From contig CM041196.1 of NCBI GenBank assembly GCA_023078555.1, positions 6,273,658-6,337,657 of the forward strand: a stretch of 64,000 bases of DNA. The letters are read 5' to 3'. This stretch comes from Ulva prolifera. Lineage: Eukaryota; Chlorophyta; Ulvophyceae; Ulvales; Ulvaceae. Under the pieces are notes generated by a model. It worked only from the letters and a program-made list of their open reading frames with translations. It was not told the DNA's origin and searched no databases. Positions 46,588 to 60,151 of the stretch are shown piece by piece. Numbering within the stretch: the stretch's first letter is position 1; the number at the start of each line of letters is the position of its first letter. Both the position numbers and the translations under genes were made by a program.

Positions 46588-47954
46588 CCTGCTGACCGCT
46601 GACCTGCAGACGATGGGATTCCTCGGGAGGCCTCCCTAGGGTGGGGCGGAAGGGGCCTCGCAAGTCTGCTTCAGCGCTAGCTGGCGCTACCGGCGGTGGA
46701 ATGATGCGGGACGTGGGGTGTCGCCCCGCTGCTTGGGTGCGTTGGTGAGATGGGCAGGTCGCGTCCGTGGCTACCAGAGTGTTCGAACATGCCGATCGGG
46801 GCGCTGAGAGCAGGGGGCGGAGGAGAGGAGATGGGTTCTGGCAGCAACAGCGGTCTGGTGCGATCTGTGTGACCGCATGCGGATGTTGGAGGGTGCTGCC
46901 CCGACTGCCCAGGCGTTTTCTGACGTGTGCCAGCGTGGATGCCTGTCGATGCCGCTCTTTTGTGTTACTCAGCAGTGTTAGTTTTCTCATCGTGGCACCT
47001 GTGCCGTGCATCTACCGCATAACAAAGTAAAGTTGCGGCGGCGAACTGATAATAATGATTGAATCACGTCGCCGTGCTTGGGCTGCTTGGGCGCAGCGCA
47101 TGTGGGTGCAACGTGTGTGCTGTCCAGCTGCCGCCGACCATCACGCTCTACGAGTGTGGTTCAATCAATATTGAGGGAAACCTGGAGCTGCAGTGTGTGA
47201 GCGAATTTTCATGCGAATTTGAAGTGCCGTTGAAGAGAGTGTTGTCAATGATAGAATTTTGTGGAATCTGTCAACCCATTTGCCACATGTTCCATTCCCG
47301 AGATGACTCGATTGACTTGCAAGTCAATGGCCCAAGCTAGATCGTCGATGGCAACATATCTGCAGCTGTATGCCAATGTAGACGTTCACGCCAATGTCGC
47401 GGCGATCAACCACACGGTGCACCGCGGTGGAGGCGTCAGCAGCGGCGCTGGCGCATGCATGATGGTCGCACTTTCGATCTGTTCACGTGGTATAACGTCT
47501 TGACCAGCATGACGCAGGCTTGACGCGAGCCAGCGGAAACGTTGCGGACAGCCAACACGGCCGAGCACACGTACTCACTGTCCATTGGGAAACATTGATG
47601 CCTTTGCCTGCTGATATGCATACTCGAGAATGTCTTTTACTGGACGACAACAATCTGCCCTCAAGTCACAAGTATGCGCATGCAGCCATCCACGCGCCAC
47701 CGACACGTCATGGCGACGTTTTTTACGCTCATGCGTTATCGAACGTGCGCCGCGCTCACTTGCAAGCTTCACCGCTGGGACGGTCTTCTACGGAGGCGTG
47801 CTCGTAGCGTCGACCCATGCCCACATTCGCTGGCCACATATAGGTCCGGGACACTATTCGAATGCCATATCCACTCTGTGAGCGCGATCGACTCGAGTGC
47901 CCCATATTTACAGTATTGCTTGCCGGTCGGGAATCGTTCGGATCCAAGTCCAGC
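46588..47954. other. 1.4-kb spacer between the two propeller genes
   Basis: This is the 3' flank of propeller gene 1 and the 5' flank of propeller gene 2. No supported gene or RNA was found. The frame of gene 2 is open from an ATG at 47862, 31 codons before the start I choose. Confidence 0.5.
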
Positions 47955-50148
47955 ATGCAGCGCTTCGCACGAGCCTGGGCTTCCGCGGCTGCGCTTCTCA
48001 CTGCAGCCAGCCTCGCCTCAGCTTCTCTCGTTCATGAGTTTGGTGGCTTCGTGACTGTCGCCAACCGTGGTGAGGGCACGGTCTCCTTCATCGACCCGGA
48101 CACACTCTCGGTGAGCCACACTTTCAAGCTGCCTGACGATGGTGAGCCGATGTATATCGCATACGACTATTCTTCAAGGTCTCGGATTCTTGTGGCGGAT
48201 CGCAAGAACGAGCGCCTCGTGGTTGCGGAGCTGCGGGGCGGGGAGATCAAGCTCATCAAGCGGAAAAGTCGCCGCTTCCTTCCACTCCCGCCGGGGCCGT
48301 TCCATACCATGAGCTCCCAATTCTTCGTCACTGAAGTATGTCTCTATATTCACACTTTACCGAACCATGTAGTTGAAGCTTCTCGCTGTTTGAAAGGCTT
48401 GGCCCAGCCGGTTTGCATATGCATGCTAGCTCAGGCCTGCGGTGCCGGCTGGCCACATGTTGAACTTGAAGCAAACTTGTAGACTGGATCATCGCGAACA
48501 TTCATGACGCATTGGATCTCGTCTTGATCGCCATGTCATGACATGACATGTCACAGTCGGGCGATCCCGCAGTGTGCATGCATTTGCATGTTGTCTATCC
48601 TCGGATGTGTTGCTCAGTTCGACCGCTGCAGCGCGCTGCTGTGCTGAGACCCACGCCGCGCTGACGCCGTGCACACTCCAGGTGAACGGATCCGCGTACG
48701 CGTGCTGCGGTGTCGCTGTGTGTGTTGATGCTATGTCTACAGCTGTAGACAGTCTCTAGAGACTGTCTACAGGGACTGTATGCAACGTTGTATGTTTGCT
48801 CAGGCCATTCACATTTCTGGTACTTTAATTGCAAGATCCGTGGGCCACCATCGCCTGGGAAAGGTTCTTGCCATGGCATAGCGGCTGAATTGCCGCGCGC
48901 CAGCTGCAGCTACCGCGCAGGTGTCCGTGCGCATGCTTCACCGTGTACACCGACGACGCTCGACCCTTATGGGCCCCCGAGCTCACCTCTGAATATACAG
49001 GCAGAGTCTTTTGAGAAGGTATCACCTGTCGCTGTGACATCGTCTGACATTGATGGCTCATCGACGGTGCACGACCTGAAGTCCTTGAAGCTGCTGGACA
49101 CGCTGCCTCTGCCACCACGGATAAGCGAGCTCGGTGGCAAGCCACATGACTTGACGGTCAGTGGATATTTCATCTTCATCACATATCTCGGCACTTCAGA
49201 TGGCAACGGATACGTGGCGAGCTTCATTCGTACCGGTGGCAAGTACCACCTCTTCCGCATCCTCGAGACGAAGGCGGACCCGCATGTATGTTCTAACCTC
49301 CGGGGCAGCTTTTTTCTGCAAGCGAAGTCCAGGTCTCAGTCGCCAAGTGCCCGAATTAGGTCAAGGCGACAGCGCGGTCGCAGTCCTGCGCAGGAAGTGC
49401 CTTGTACACGGACCTGACTAGCTGCCATAACTGCGAGAGTACATCATGCGCCTGTATGCACTTTGGCTTCGGAACAATGGTTGTGGAAGCTCCAACCGAT
49501 GGGTCAGGTGTCCCGCTCTTGAGATGTGCCCTGCATGCCAGAGTCTCTCTCGATCGTTGCTGTGGCCACAAAGGCAACACAAGCTGGCCATCTGCAGTAT
49601 GTACATGTCTTCAGAGACACATCACTGACAGCACTGCTCCGGTTTCAACCCACTCAGTTCATAATTCTGCTCTTTGACTGCAGGTGTCTATCCGCGATGG
49701 CACGGAGCTCGTCATTGCGGCGCAGGGCCCCTCCGACGGCGACGGCGAGGTGCTGTTTGTGCGCGCCCCCGAGCTCGTCGTCCTCAAGCGCCACCCCCAG
49801 CCCTCCCCCCACGGCACCGCCATCTCGTTCGATGCCTCAACCCTCTACATCACCAACATCGCAGAAGGCGGCGCAAATGCGGTTATCACGTATGATATGG
49901 CTACCCGCGAGGAGCTGCCCGGCTGCGCGGCACTCACCACGAGCGAGCCGGTGCCGCACAACCCGGCCCCGACACTGGACAAGGGGAAGCTATTCATCAC
50001 GCACAGCGGCGCGGAGGCGACGGTGACGAGCGTGTTTGACATCGATGAGAGTGGCTGCCCCGTGCAGAGCAGCGAGATGCTCATCACTACCGGCCTCAAT
50101 CCCTTCGGCATCTGCATCATCTCTGAGGCGGTCAACCGAACAATGTAG
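47955..50148 (+). CDS. Secreted YncE/lactonase-like beta-propeller protein 2 (3 exons)
   Basis: Tandem paralogue of the gene at 43258-46515. Exons 47955-48335, 49001-49285 and 49684-50148 give 376 aa; exons 2 and 3 have exactly the same lengths as in gene 1 (285 and 465 bp), and intron positions match. I choose the ATG at 47955 because it is followed by a signal peptide (MQRFARAWASAAALLTAASL); an ATG at 47862 would place 31 polar residues before it. Blade motifs are VANRGEGTVSFIDPDTL, GEPMYIAYDYSSRSRILVAD, ELGGKPHDLTVSGYFIFITY and KGKLFITHSGAEATVTSVFD. Exon 2 is about 69% identical to gene 1 at protein level. The first 143 residues of exon 3 are about 93% identical (counted by eye). The C-terminal nine residues diverge again. 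The ligand or reaction is unknown. Confidence 0.85.
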
Positions 50149-52125
50149 CTACCCTGCTCACTTGTTATATACAGGCGGTGAAGCGCCGGGGCGGATTGTT
50201 TCAGCAATTCATGGCGTCGCCAGTGGTGTGGCGGAGGAGGAAGGATGCCGGCAGCTGGGGCCGCAGGGCAGCGCCCAGCTGACACGGCGCGTCGGCGAGG
50301 TGGGCAGGCGGTCGCAGTGGCTAGAGGTGGTCGCTGCCGTGGCTACCAGTGTGTGTCCGTCGCGGTAACAGTGACTGGCGGAGGAGAGGAGTGGTGCTTG
50401 GGGACGAACAGTGGTCTGGTGCGATCTGTGCGGCTGGTGCGATTTCGGCAGGACGTGTGCTCGACTCGGAGTTGCAACATGCCGCCCATGCGGCGGTCCA
50501 TCAGTGCAGCACGTTTGTGTTGCCTGCTGGGAGTGTCGGCGGCACCTCAGCCACATATCTGCAGCGTACTAATAAACGGCGTCCTAGATCACGACGTGCT
50601 GGTAGGCCGCGGTGTGTGCCATGGTGTGGATGCCCTTTGAGTGCTCTCCAGTTCGTACGCTACCGGTCTGGCCCCTTTTGCGCTGGAGTTTGCAGATGGT
50701 GCAAGCGACAGGCTGCTAGTCTTGGAGGCGGTCACAGTAGCAGGCTGTGCCGAGCGCTACCTGGTATGGGTTGTATTCATGGTACCATGTATTTCTTGCG
50801 TCCTGCCTATGTGAACAGGGTCCCGTTTTCTGACCAGCAGCCTTTCAAATTACCACAATTTCAGGTTTGCACGATAGATAATGCCGGATGTCGATGTGTG
50901 GCGCTCAGTTGATTTTGTGTAGTTGCCGATTGATGCCTGTCGGCTGCAGGATGTGCTGTGTGCATTGACCTTCGTGCACACCATTTGTGCTATCATGATA
51001 GCACGGATGGTGTGCCGCAAAGGCCCCTTCATACCACACATGTGTTCCGAAGATATCTTTGGAAGGCAGACAGGCGGGCAGCACCACGGGCAGGACAAAC
51101 GCTTGCAGACACCACATGCATGAACCAACCCAGAGCATCCAACGCGACCAGGCAGTCCAGGCAGTCCTCCCACGGCCACCATGTGGTACCACCCCACAAC
51201 ATCACCACCTCTGCTTTACAACGTCACAACGGGTACCCATCGGTTTCCCCGCTGAAATAGACAATATTTTTTCCAGAAATGCCGCCAGCCTGGGGATTTG
51301 ACCACAATATCAAAACCGACAGGATTCGCTGCTGGAAACGGGCTGCCAGCGCCAGAATTGCGGGCGCAGCCCACTGGAACCTGCCCCCCTGCGGCACAAC
51401 GCCGCTCGGTTTTGACTAAAAGCGGCGAGATCCCCTGCGAGACATAAAGGTCCTGTTGAGCACTGACCGCCACTTTCACCAACAGCCTGTCCCCATACGT
51501 GCACGCACAAGCTTCTGCCATCATAACTGCACCCGTACCCCAGCTGCCTCGCACACCCTGATGTGCAGATCCACAAGCACATATGATCTTGCTGTTTTGA
51601 GCAAAGGCTGTTTTGAAGGCAATCCTTTGCACCTGGACGACTAAAAATTAACAATTTTGGTACCGGGAACGGTTGCAATCAAAACACAACGCCACCATGC
51701 GGGCTCTGCACCACCAGCCCGAGGTCCCACAACAACCTGTGAGTGCCTCGGAAAATCTGAGTTGAGGCCTACATTGGTGCCGCATGTGTGGCACCAGAAC
51801 ATGTACACACGACGGACCGCAGTGATACACACACACACGTGCAGTGTTGCGGGATGCTATGTCTCAGGTAGGATCATGCTACAATCAGCCCTTGGCCATG
51901 CACATGCACACCACCCTGATCCAAGGTCAAACAGACAGCTCCATGGCCAGTAGCAGCATCGTGCTGCGCCATTCTGAAAGAGTGCAACACTTGCTCCCTG
52001 CTTGGTGCATCGACCCATGCACGACCTGCTGCAGCCCAGAACAAGCACAGCCTGCGCTGCTCAATCGCATGAAGCTGAGTGCCACACGCCTCAGAGAGGG
52101 CTACACACCTCCCACAGACACCCAC
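50149..52125. other. 2-kb spacer between convergent genes
   Basis: This region lies between the 3' end of propeller gene 2 (plus) and the 3' end of the membrane-protein gene (minus). It should contain both 3' UTRs. There is no supported gene. A short CA run is present near 51827-51839. Confidence 0.5.
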
Positions 52126-55100
52126 TTACAGCTCCGGCACAGGTGCAGCTCCACCTGGCTGGGGCTCCTTGCTCGTGAAGCGCTCCACACACAAGCTGCT
52201 CTGCAGGGCTGCGTCGTTCAGCGAATTGACTGCAGACCCCATCCGATCAATCGTGATGCCGCCCAGCACAGCGCCCTTCGCCTGGACCGGTACCCACAGC
52301 CGCCGCAGCACTGAGCTGCGCTGATTCAGCAGGTGTCCCCCTACACCTGCCACATCCACGCCGCCGCTAGCCGCAGAGCTCAGCGATCTCTCCGCAGCCG
52401 CATGTATGATGCTACTGCTTTGCGATAGCAAGTCTGGCGGCAGGCTCAGTCCTGGCAGCCGCCAAACCCGACCGTTGCGCATCTCGCTAGCCGATGTCAC
52501 AGTGGCCTGCAGGCCCGTCGGAGCCTGTGGGCGCGTAGGGGCCTGGACGGGCGCGTTCGGCTGCCGCTCATGGGCATCCCCCGCATGTACATCAGGATCT
52601 GCCTGGCAATGCTGCGCCTGCGCAACTGCAGCCGGGAATACGGTGCCACGGTGAATGGCCCCGCCGGCTTGCAGGCGGAGCTGCGCCACCGCAGAGCTCA
52701 CCTGCGACCTCTCGCAGCTCCCCTCAAGTGGAAGGGTCATCGAACCGCCCCCGCCATGCACTGACAGCGGCAGATCTGCAGCGCCCGCCGGCGGCAGGGT
52801 CGGCAGAGAGGCGGTCGCATCGGCGGCGCCTCCAAGGCTCCGCCGCGTGCTGCGCATGCTCGGGCTGGGCAGCACGAACTGCATCGGCATGGCCGATCTG
52901 CTTGAGTCGCAGTCGCCGGGGCGGGCGGTGAGGGGAGTGAAGTGGAACGCGACGGCCGCAATGAAGATCGCCAGCGCCACATCGAACGACCATGCCAGGC
53001 CGTGGTTGATCCAGTTCTTCATCGCGCACGTATCCGGAGGGACTCCGTCCAGGTCAAATGGCTCCAAGCACCAGAAGCCCATTCCTGCAGCCGCACGCTC
53101 CCCGAGTCTCTGGACCTTGCGCCTGTGGATGTATCCGGCTGTGGCGCTCCCATGACGCTCAGTGCACAGGCTGCGCCACGCGCTCCCGTTTGAATCTAGA
53201 TGGAGGGAGTCAACAATCGATCCGATCGTCTGCGCCACGGCGTATCGTACGACAACACAGCGTCCTGACCCGCTCCAAGTGATTTGGGCCGGATCGTGAC
53301 CGCCAGCATGTGAAGCGATTTGGTGCAGATTCACATACAGCACTGACGGGCTCCGAGACAGAGTGAAAACGGGTCAAGTCAACAATTTGGATAAATGCGG
53401 TATGTGTACAGAAGCTACTGCATGCATGTTGTGATAGGGGCAGCGGGTTTACCTGAGGCAAACGCCGAGGGCAGTTTGATTAGCATGTATCCTGTGAGCG
53501 TGTCGAGTGACAATTGAGCCTCAGAGCCCTGCTGGCAGTTCAAAACCAGCGCAGCGGCGACAAAGACGAGTTGGGCTGCCGCTTGAATTGCAAAGAGCCA
53601 CTTTGATACCTTGAACGTGCTGCAGGCGGTCCCACGGTCGTCAGGCCACTGCTATCAGCTCTGGCATGTTGCCATGCTGTGCACCAGCTGCACTGCAAGC
53701 ACCACAGCATGGACAGGCACAGCCTCTGTGCCAGGATCTGAAGACCACTGTAACAGAGGCCTGGTCCCAGAGTACATACAGGCTGAGCCAGGGTGGCATG
53801 GCGCAGGTCTGGGGAGGCAGGTTTGCATTGCAAACTTTGCAGTGGGAGGGGTGGTGCGCAGCAGACCTAGCCAGGGACGCCAGCCCGTACGCCACGCTGC
53901 AATCTTTCACCCAGAAGATCAGGGCGTGTACAAAGCAGCGCTGCCACTGTAGTGCTCTGGCGGCTGGTGTCGCAGACGCTATTTCATGCCTGGTCGCTGC
54001 CTCCAGCAGAGCCATGGGAACTTGCATGCCGGCGACGATTGTCATCGAAAATTGTGGCAACAGCCAGGACATTGGATGCTGCAGCAGGAGAAGGATGAGC
54101 CACACGATGTGGAGCACGTGCTTGAAAGCAGATGTTGCAAGGGTTGACAAAAACAGCTTCAGCGCTTTCAGTTCCCACAAAGCCTGCATGGTGTACATGA
54201 TGAGATGTTTGACTGGAAACTACCTGGCCTATACCTTAATTGTGGACTCTGGAGTTGCTTTGCAAGCGCACAACAGCTATAAAGCCTCATCTGCATTTGC
54301 AATCCATTTTGGGTGGGGAGGTGGTCCAGTCTGCCGGTATGTCCAGCCAAGATTCACTTCCAAATACCAGCCACGGGCAGATGGCAAATGTTGTGAACCA
54401 GGTAGTGATATCCGTAAAGGATCGCAACCTCATGTATAAACCATGGTTTGGGAAAAGCCTGAGGCGTGCCAGATCCATAGAGTGGCAATGCTCTGGGTCA
54501 CACTCGCTTTCTACATTACACAGCTGGACAGTGCTCACCTGCAGAAGAGCATATGTGGTTGTCCCCGGTGGCAGAGTGTTTCGATAGTTCGTTATACTGA
54601 AATGAATTGAAGCTTTTGCCACTGTCACAGCTGCAAGCAGCACAAATATGGGATGTAAGAGGTGTGCTGCTTTGCCAGACTTGAACAGTATTTCATCTGC
54701 TGCAGTGCCGATCAAAACGAGATGATGAAGCACAACGGGAGACCACAGCCATAATTGTGAGCTGCTGAAGTTCAGGGATTTTCCGTTTTGCGTGGTTGCA
54801 GTCTGCGGCGAGCTCACACGATCTGGTGGACTCTGCTGGACATCATGTTCGCTTGTGGGCCCATCAGACACAGCTTCGTTTACGTGATACGTTTCGGGGT
54901 TGACTAGTAGGATGCCTTGGAAGTATACCTGCTTCTTTGGGATACTTGCCTGCAACCCCGGTCCCTGCTGAAGGCCTCCGAAGGAACCAATCACGCCCAG
55001 ACTCCGAGAGCGTTGCTTCCACCAGAAAGCGTCAAAGCCACACCTGCTCCATCTCAAAAGTGTCAACATCATTTACAGCGACAGCGCTGTGCTCGGATTC

Positions 55101-55764
55101 CTTGGCTGAGCATCCACCGTGCTCGAGGCTTCCATGAGAATGCTCTGGGTCTTCAGCAGACCAGAACACTTGAGATCAGAACGTGTACACCATAAACGGC
55201 GTTTGTCATTTCCGTGTTGCAATATTGGTGTAGAGAGAGGATCACATGCCGAGCTGGATACCGACGCCAGAAATTGGGGCAACAATGCTTTCCCTGCGCC
55301 CCTGCGTCAGCGACGAGATACGCTTATACAATTCATTCCAGGCAGGAGGTATCTTGAAATACTTGATAGAGCTTACACATCGAGCACAAGGATGCAAGCA
55401 ACCTGTGTAACGCTAATCACCTGAAACATGTGTGCGGCCATGCCAACATATTTCAGCCGACATGGGTGCACAACAATCCACACTTGTGTTGCACGCTGCA
55501 ACTGTGCATCGTGATTGTCCTCCGTTTGAGTGCTGCATGCGCTTGTCAAGCGCATGCATGTTGCACAGGTATGCGCTGCAGGCATCGTACGGATCCCACG
55601 ACGCTACTTGCCTCGTCGATCTGGACATACGCACCCTCTGCCTTGCTTGTCATACACCTCGGCTGTGTTCTTGCTTCATCAGAGGGGCCAAAACGGTGCA
55701 AGTGGGTCTTCAGGAAACTGTATCTCTGGGACAGGACCAGCAAAATCAATTCATATGGGTACAT
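52126..55764 (-). CDS. Uncharacterised multi-pass membrane protein (up to 7 exons)
   Basis: Best chain of exons: 55591-55764, 55377-55420, 55191-55301, 54539-55043, 53867-54183, 53453-53619, 52126-53342. All junctions are GT-AG and in phase, giving 844 aa from the ATG at 55764. Joining exons 2 and 3 makes ACILVLDVGAGKALLPQFLA, like motif I of SAM-dependent methyltransferases, but no second methyltransferase motif is evident. From exon 4 onward there are about six hydrophobic segments, including LHPIFVLLAAVTVAKASI, VLHIVWLILLLLQHPMSWLL, LFAIQAAAQLVFVAAALVL and DVALAIFIAAVAFHF. A long Ser/Pro/Ala-rich tail of about 240 residues follows. A shorter alternative begins at the ATG at 55072, directly after an in-frame stop, and keeps only the membrane part (744 aa). 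I do not recognise the family. The membrane exons are more certain than the 5' exons. Confidence 0.45.
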
Positions 55765-55800
55765 CTGCTTTACGCAGAACCTTAGATTCACTCAGGAAAG

Positions 55801-56064
55801 CTGAAAGGAGCTGCCCATGACCTGATCCAGTAATGCCAAAAGCTTGTGACAATCCTCCGGTGATACAAGGTGTGTCTGTTCACTCAAGGTGTGCACTGAG
55901 GGATCGTGGGTGTGCCTCGGGTCGCTCATGACCCCCAGCAACGTTCGAAACATCAGAAAGGCATGTGCTTCAGTAATCGAGCAGCTGTTTTTGGAATTCG
56001 GAATCATGCTGTTCGGGGTGTGGCTGTCTAATTCAGCTGGGTGGTCACAACGTCTATGCCTCAC
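55801..56064 (-). other. Protein-like open segment, possible 5' exon
   Basis: The minus frame encodes AHAFLMFRTLLGVMSDP, LVSPEDCHKLLALLDQVMG and ends at a TGA. It is in the same frame as the first exon of the membrane-protein model, separated only by that stop. A 57-bp intron (donor GTCATG at 55821, acceptor AAGCAG before 55764) would join them, but the donor is unusual here. It could equally be a separate short gene or chance. Confidence 0.25.
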
Positions 56065-57695
56065 ACGCGCCGAGCATGTGGCTGCTTCGGCTTCGGCAAT
56101 CCGTTCTAACGGATCATTTAATGCTACCCATCACTGCGAGGCTGGCTAGGCTGGACACATGATGAGCACTGAGGGCCAGTGCCCACTGCAGACATCCTTG
56201 CAGTGCTTTGTGCCAGAGATTTACAGATAGCATTGAACACATCTCTCAAGCAGGGAATGCATCGACAACACGCCTCATCAGCAATGACCCTTGAAATACG
56301 TACATGTCAGCCCGCATCTGATTGGTCCCCAGCTGTGCACAAAGATTGCAGCGGCTGTCAGTGTGAGAATCTGCCGCACAAAAAATCATTTTTATGCTAT
56401 TTATGAAATACCTACTCTATCTCAGGGACGATATCCATATACTATAAACTCAAGCTTTTTGCAACACCAGTTCAGGTAGTGATGCTATACGCCGAATCAG
56501 AGGGTTTTCTAGATATTGAGCTGGAGCCGTTGTGAGCCGGCACCAAGAGGACAGGGACAGCAGTGCTGGGTGCTGAAACTAGTTGATCAGTGGAATGGCT
56601 ACTGATTGCCAATAATGGACTCTGTGTGCGGACGTCCTGTGGCCACTTTGTAAACACACAAAGCAGTCACAACCTCTGCAGAGTGGAAGCGCCTGCACTA
56701 GAGGCAGGTGCAGGGGTCCAAAAACACCTTTCACTGCCACCCCTCAATCCAGCCATCTATCAAGCAGCCTTGGCAAAACGGCGTCCGGGATAAGCTGGAT
56801 CCGCATCATACAACTTGCCTGCTACTGCTCTTGCCACTCCAAATGCTTCCATGTGTGGATATATTCATGTATATGATGACCTGTTTTGCCTCCCTCAGGG
56901 GATGCGAGTGGCTGCATGGGAGGAGCTGTGTGAGCTGACGGTGGTGGGACAGGGCGCACTGAATACCGTTTCACTTCACCATTCTTTTTTTATACCTCGA
57001 TGCTGTGAAAAGTGCTTGGACACATACCAGAGTGTCGTCCTCGTCGATGATAACTGGGTGTTCCACTCGCACACAAGCAGTGAGACGAATGTGAATGGAT
57101 GACCAGCCCTTACATGCACAGAATGATGATCACAAACTGCACGGCTCACCACCCACACACATACACCAGGCCGCCGAAGCTCCTACTCTCATTCCAGTAC
57201 ACATCAGCCGGCGACCGTTTGCACTCTCCACAGTGCAGAAGCACACTACACTGGCGCGCTGAAGCTCACGCCGTGCGGACGCCAGCGGGCAGGCAGGCAA
57301 CAAAATCAATGAATCTGGCATAGCAAGAATGCGCTCAATAAATATCACAGACCACTCCACGGTCTGTTATCGTAATGTCAACAAGGCGCCTCAGCCTGCC
57401 CGCGTCCGCAGCCGAAACCACTCCACGAACACCTGCCTCCTCAGCGCTCGCGTAATGCATTCCATCATTCTACACGGTGCTCATCACAAAATTCACCTGC
57501 TCCGACCCCAAGGCCGCACCGGGAGCGGCTGCGCCACAGTCACCCATCCAACAGAGGCATGGCGCAGCCGAGTCGGCCATCAGCAAAGTAAAACGGAACA
57601 ACCGGGCCCAGGGATGCTCGTCGCGCGCGGGGGCGCTCAGCCCAGCCGGCCACGCCGCGTCGCTTCTCACCTCAACACCAAGCGCACGTGAGCGC
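56065..57695. other. 1.6-kb spacer, no firm gene
   Basis: This is the 3' flank of the MED15-like gene and the 5' side of the membrane-protein gene. A 95-codon plus frame (56815-57102) looks mildly protein-like (GMRVAAWEELCELTVVGQGA) but has no partner exon and no recognised domain. Confidence 0.4.
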
Positions 57696-60113
57696 TCAGA
57701 TGATGCCGCCCTTCATGATGTTGGCATTCACGAGGAAGTACACCCGCTGCCAGATCGACACGAGGTCCGCAAGCTGCGGCGGCCGCCCGCACTCCACGAG
57801 CTCGACATCCATCAGCGTGCGCAGCTCCATGCGCGCGGCGGCCTCACGCTCCACCGAGCTGCCCCGCGGCAGCATGCCGCTTGGGGCGGGGGGCCACAGA
57901 GCCGTCGCCTCGTCGATGCCCTCGTCCCAGGACCGCCGCCGCAGCAACACATCCATTGCGTACCACGGGCTCAGCAGCCCGCCGTGGCTCTCCGCGGCCG
58001 CCGCGACCGCCGGCCGCACCTCGACGACGTACGACTCCGCCCCTGCGACCTCGCTGCTCGCGAGCGCCGGCTGGAGCGAGATGCCAAGCCGGGCCTCGAG
58101 CTCGTCGCACACCGCGCGCAGCGCGGCTGCGGCACGCGAGTTTGGCAGCGGCAGCAGCGCCGGCGGCTGCGCCGCCGCCGCCGCAGCGGCAGCCGCTGCC
58201 GCTGCGACCAGCCCGCGCCCCGGCATTGACACAAACGGCGCCGCCGTGTCGTAATGGTACACCGTCGCCGCGGCGCGGTTGCTTCCGGACGCGTCCGGGT
58301 CGACAATTGACAGCACCGGCGCCACCGGCGTGCGCAACGGCGCCGACAGCATCTCGCCTGTGGTCTCGCTGTTCAGCGAATCCACCCCGGACGTTGGCGG
58401 CGGCATCGGGTGGCCGACGGGATTCAGCAGGGTGGACACCATCGCCTTGTGCAGCGTGTCCGGAACGGCAGACAGCTGCATCATCGGCTCCCCCAGGCGG
58501 TCACCCCAGTCCGCAGCCTGGCGCTGTGGCGCCTGCTGCCGCACCATCGCCTGCTGCTGCGGCTGAGCACGGCGCATCGCCTGCTGCTGCGCCTGCTGCT
58601 GCGCCTGCGGCACTCGCGGTGGCGCCTGCATCGGCTGCTGCGATTGGGGGCCCCCGCGCTGTGCGGGCTGCTGGTAGACCGGGGGCGCCTGCGCCACAGC
58701 AGACATCGGAGCGGCCCGAGCGGGTCCTGCCTGCTGGCCGTAGCTCGGGCCTCGCATCCCTTGCGGATGCGCCTGGCCAGCCGCCGCACCCCCCTGATCA
58801 TTTGGGCGGCTGCGCTTTGCCGCCATACCCACTTGCATGGGAGTCTGCACAGCTGTGCCATACCCGTCACTGCCCCGGCCACGCTTGCCGGCCGGGTCGG
58901 CCGGAAGTGCCTGCGGCGGCGACGCAGCCGGCGCGGCCATACGCGGCGACGGCATGCTGTGTGAGGGTGCACCCTGCTGGGGGACAGGCTGCGCGCTGGC
59001 GGCAGCGGCGGACGCCGGCGTCTGCGGGCGGCGGATCTTGATGCTGCGGGCGCGCCGTGCCGGCGGCTGCTCTGCGGGACGCGCGGCACCCTGGGCGGCA
59101 GCGGCCGGGGCCGCTGCCGCGGTCTGAGGGGTGTTGGGAGAGTCATGGGAGGCCTGGCCCTGGGACACGGCCGCGTGCGCGGGTGGTGTCCGAGCGGGTG
59201 TGGCGCCTTCCTGTGCCGCTCGGTGGCCGAGAATCTGGTCCGCGAGAGCCTGATGCTTCATCACGCGGTCCGCGACCCCCTGCATCTTTGTGTACAGCTC
59301 CTGCAGGTCTTGCTTCACATTGTGCGCCTGCAAGGTGAACGCCGAGTCAGCCGCGGCGCCGGGTGGCCGTTGCAGGGGAGGCCCAGAACCTCACGCGCTG
59401 GGGGTGCCCATTCCGGCGGCAGCAGACTCAGCAGCACAAGAAGCAGCAGCGGGCCAAGCAGGTGCATTCGAACCACGCTGTAGGTGGTGTAGGGGTGCAG
59501 CTCACCTTGACGCCGGCGGGGTCGTTGCGGTACTTCTTCAGCACGGCATCGTATTTGCTGTACTCGCGCACGAGAGCCTCCGCCTTCTCTGGCCAGCCCA
59601 TGCTCGCGAGGCGGCTGCGGGCCTCTGGCGCTATCGTGGTGCCGGTCTTGAACGCCTTCAGCAGGGTGTACATCGGCCGCACGATCCCGCTGAAGGCCTC
59701 CCACACCTGCTTCCGCGACTGCCCTGGGGCCTGCTGCGGCTGCTGCTGCACAGAGAGCGGAGTGGGGACTGGAGCAAGGCAGAGGACCCCGCACGTGAAT
59801 CAGGTGGTCAGAGGCAGGGGGGGGGGGGGGGGGGGGGGGTGCAGGGGACGTCACCCACACAGGGCTGGGGTACGTATGCAAAAACACTGTAGGTCGATCC
59901 GCCATGAGGCTAGACCATAAACGATATTGGATGACTCTGATGTTGAGTGCATTAGTATGGAGATCAAGATGTATAATTGGAGCAACAAGGAGCTCACCTG
60001 GTGTGTTCCAGCAGGAGGCTGCTGTTGGCGCCCTTGAGACATCTGCTGCTGCTGTTGTTGTTGCTGCCACTGTGACATGTGAGATTGCTGCTGCTGCATT
60101 TGGGTCTGCGCTG

Positions 60114-60151
<38 letters not shown>

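Noticed and set aside
56815-57102. 95-codon plus frame preceded by a pyrimidine-rich acceptor-like CAG
   Set aside because: No upstream or downstream exon could be joined and no domain is visible.
57881-59041. 386-codon plus frame rich in Ala, Pro and Arg
   Set aside because: It is antisense to exon 7 of the MED15-like gene; the minus frame is continuous, in phase with the other exons and ends at a stop.
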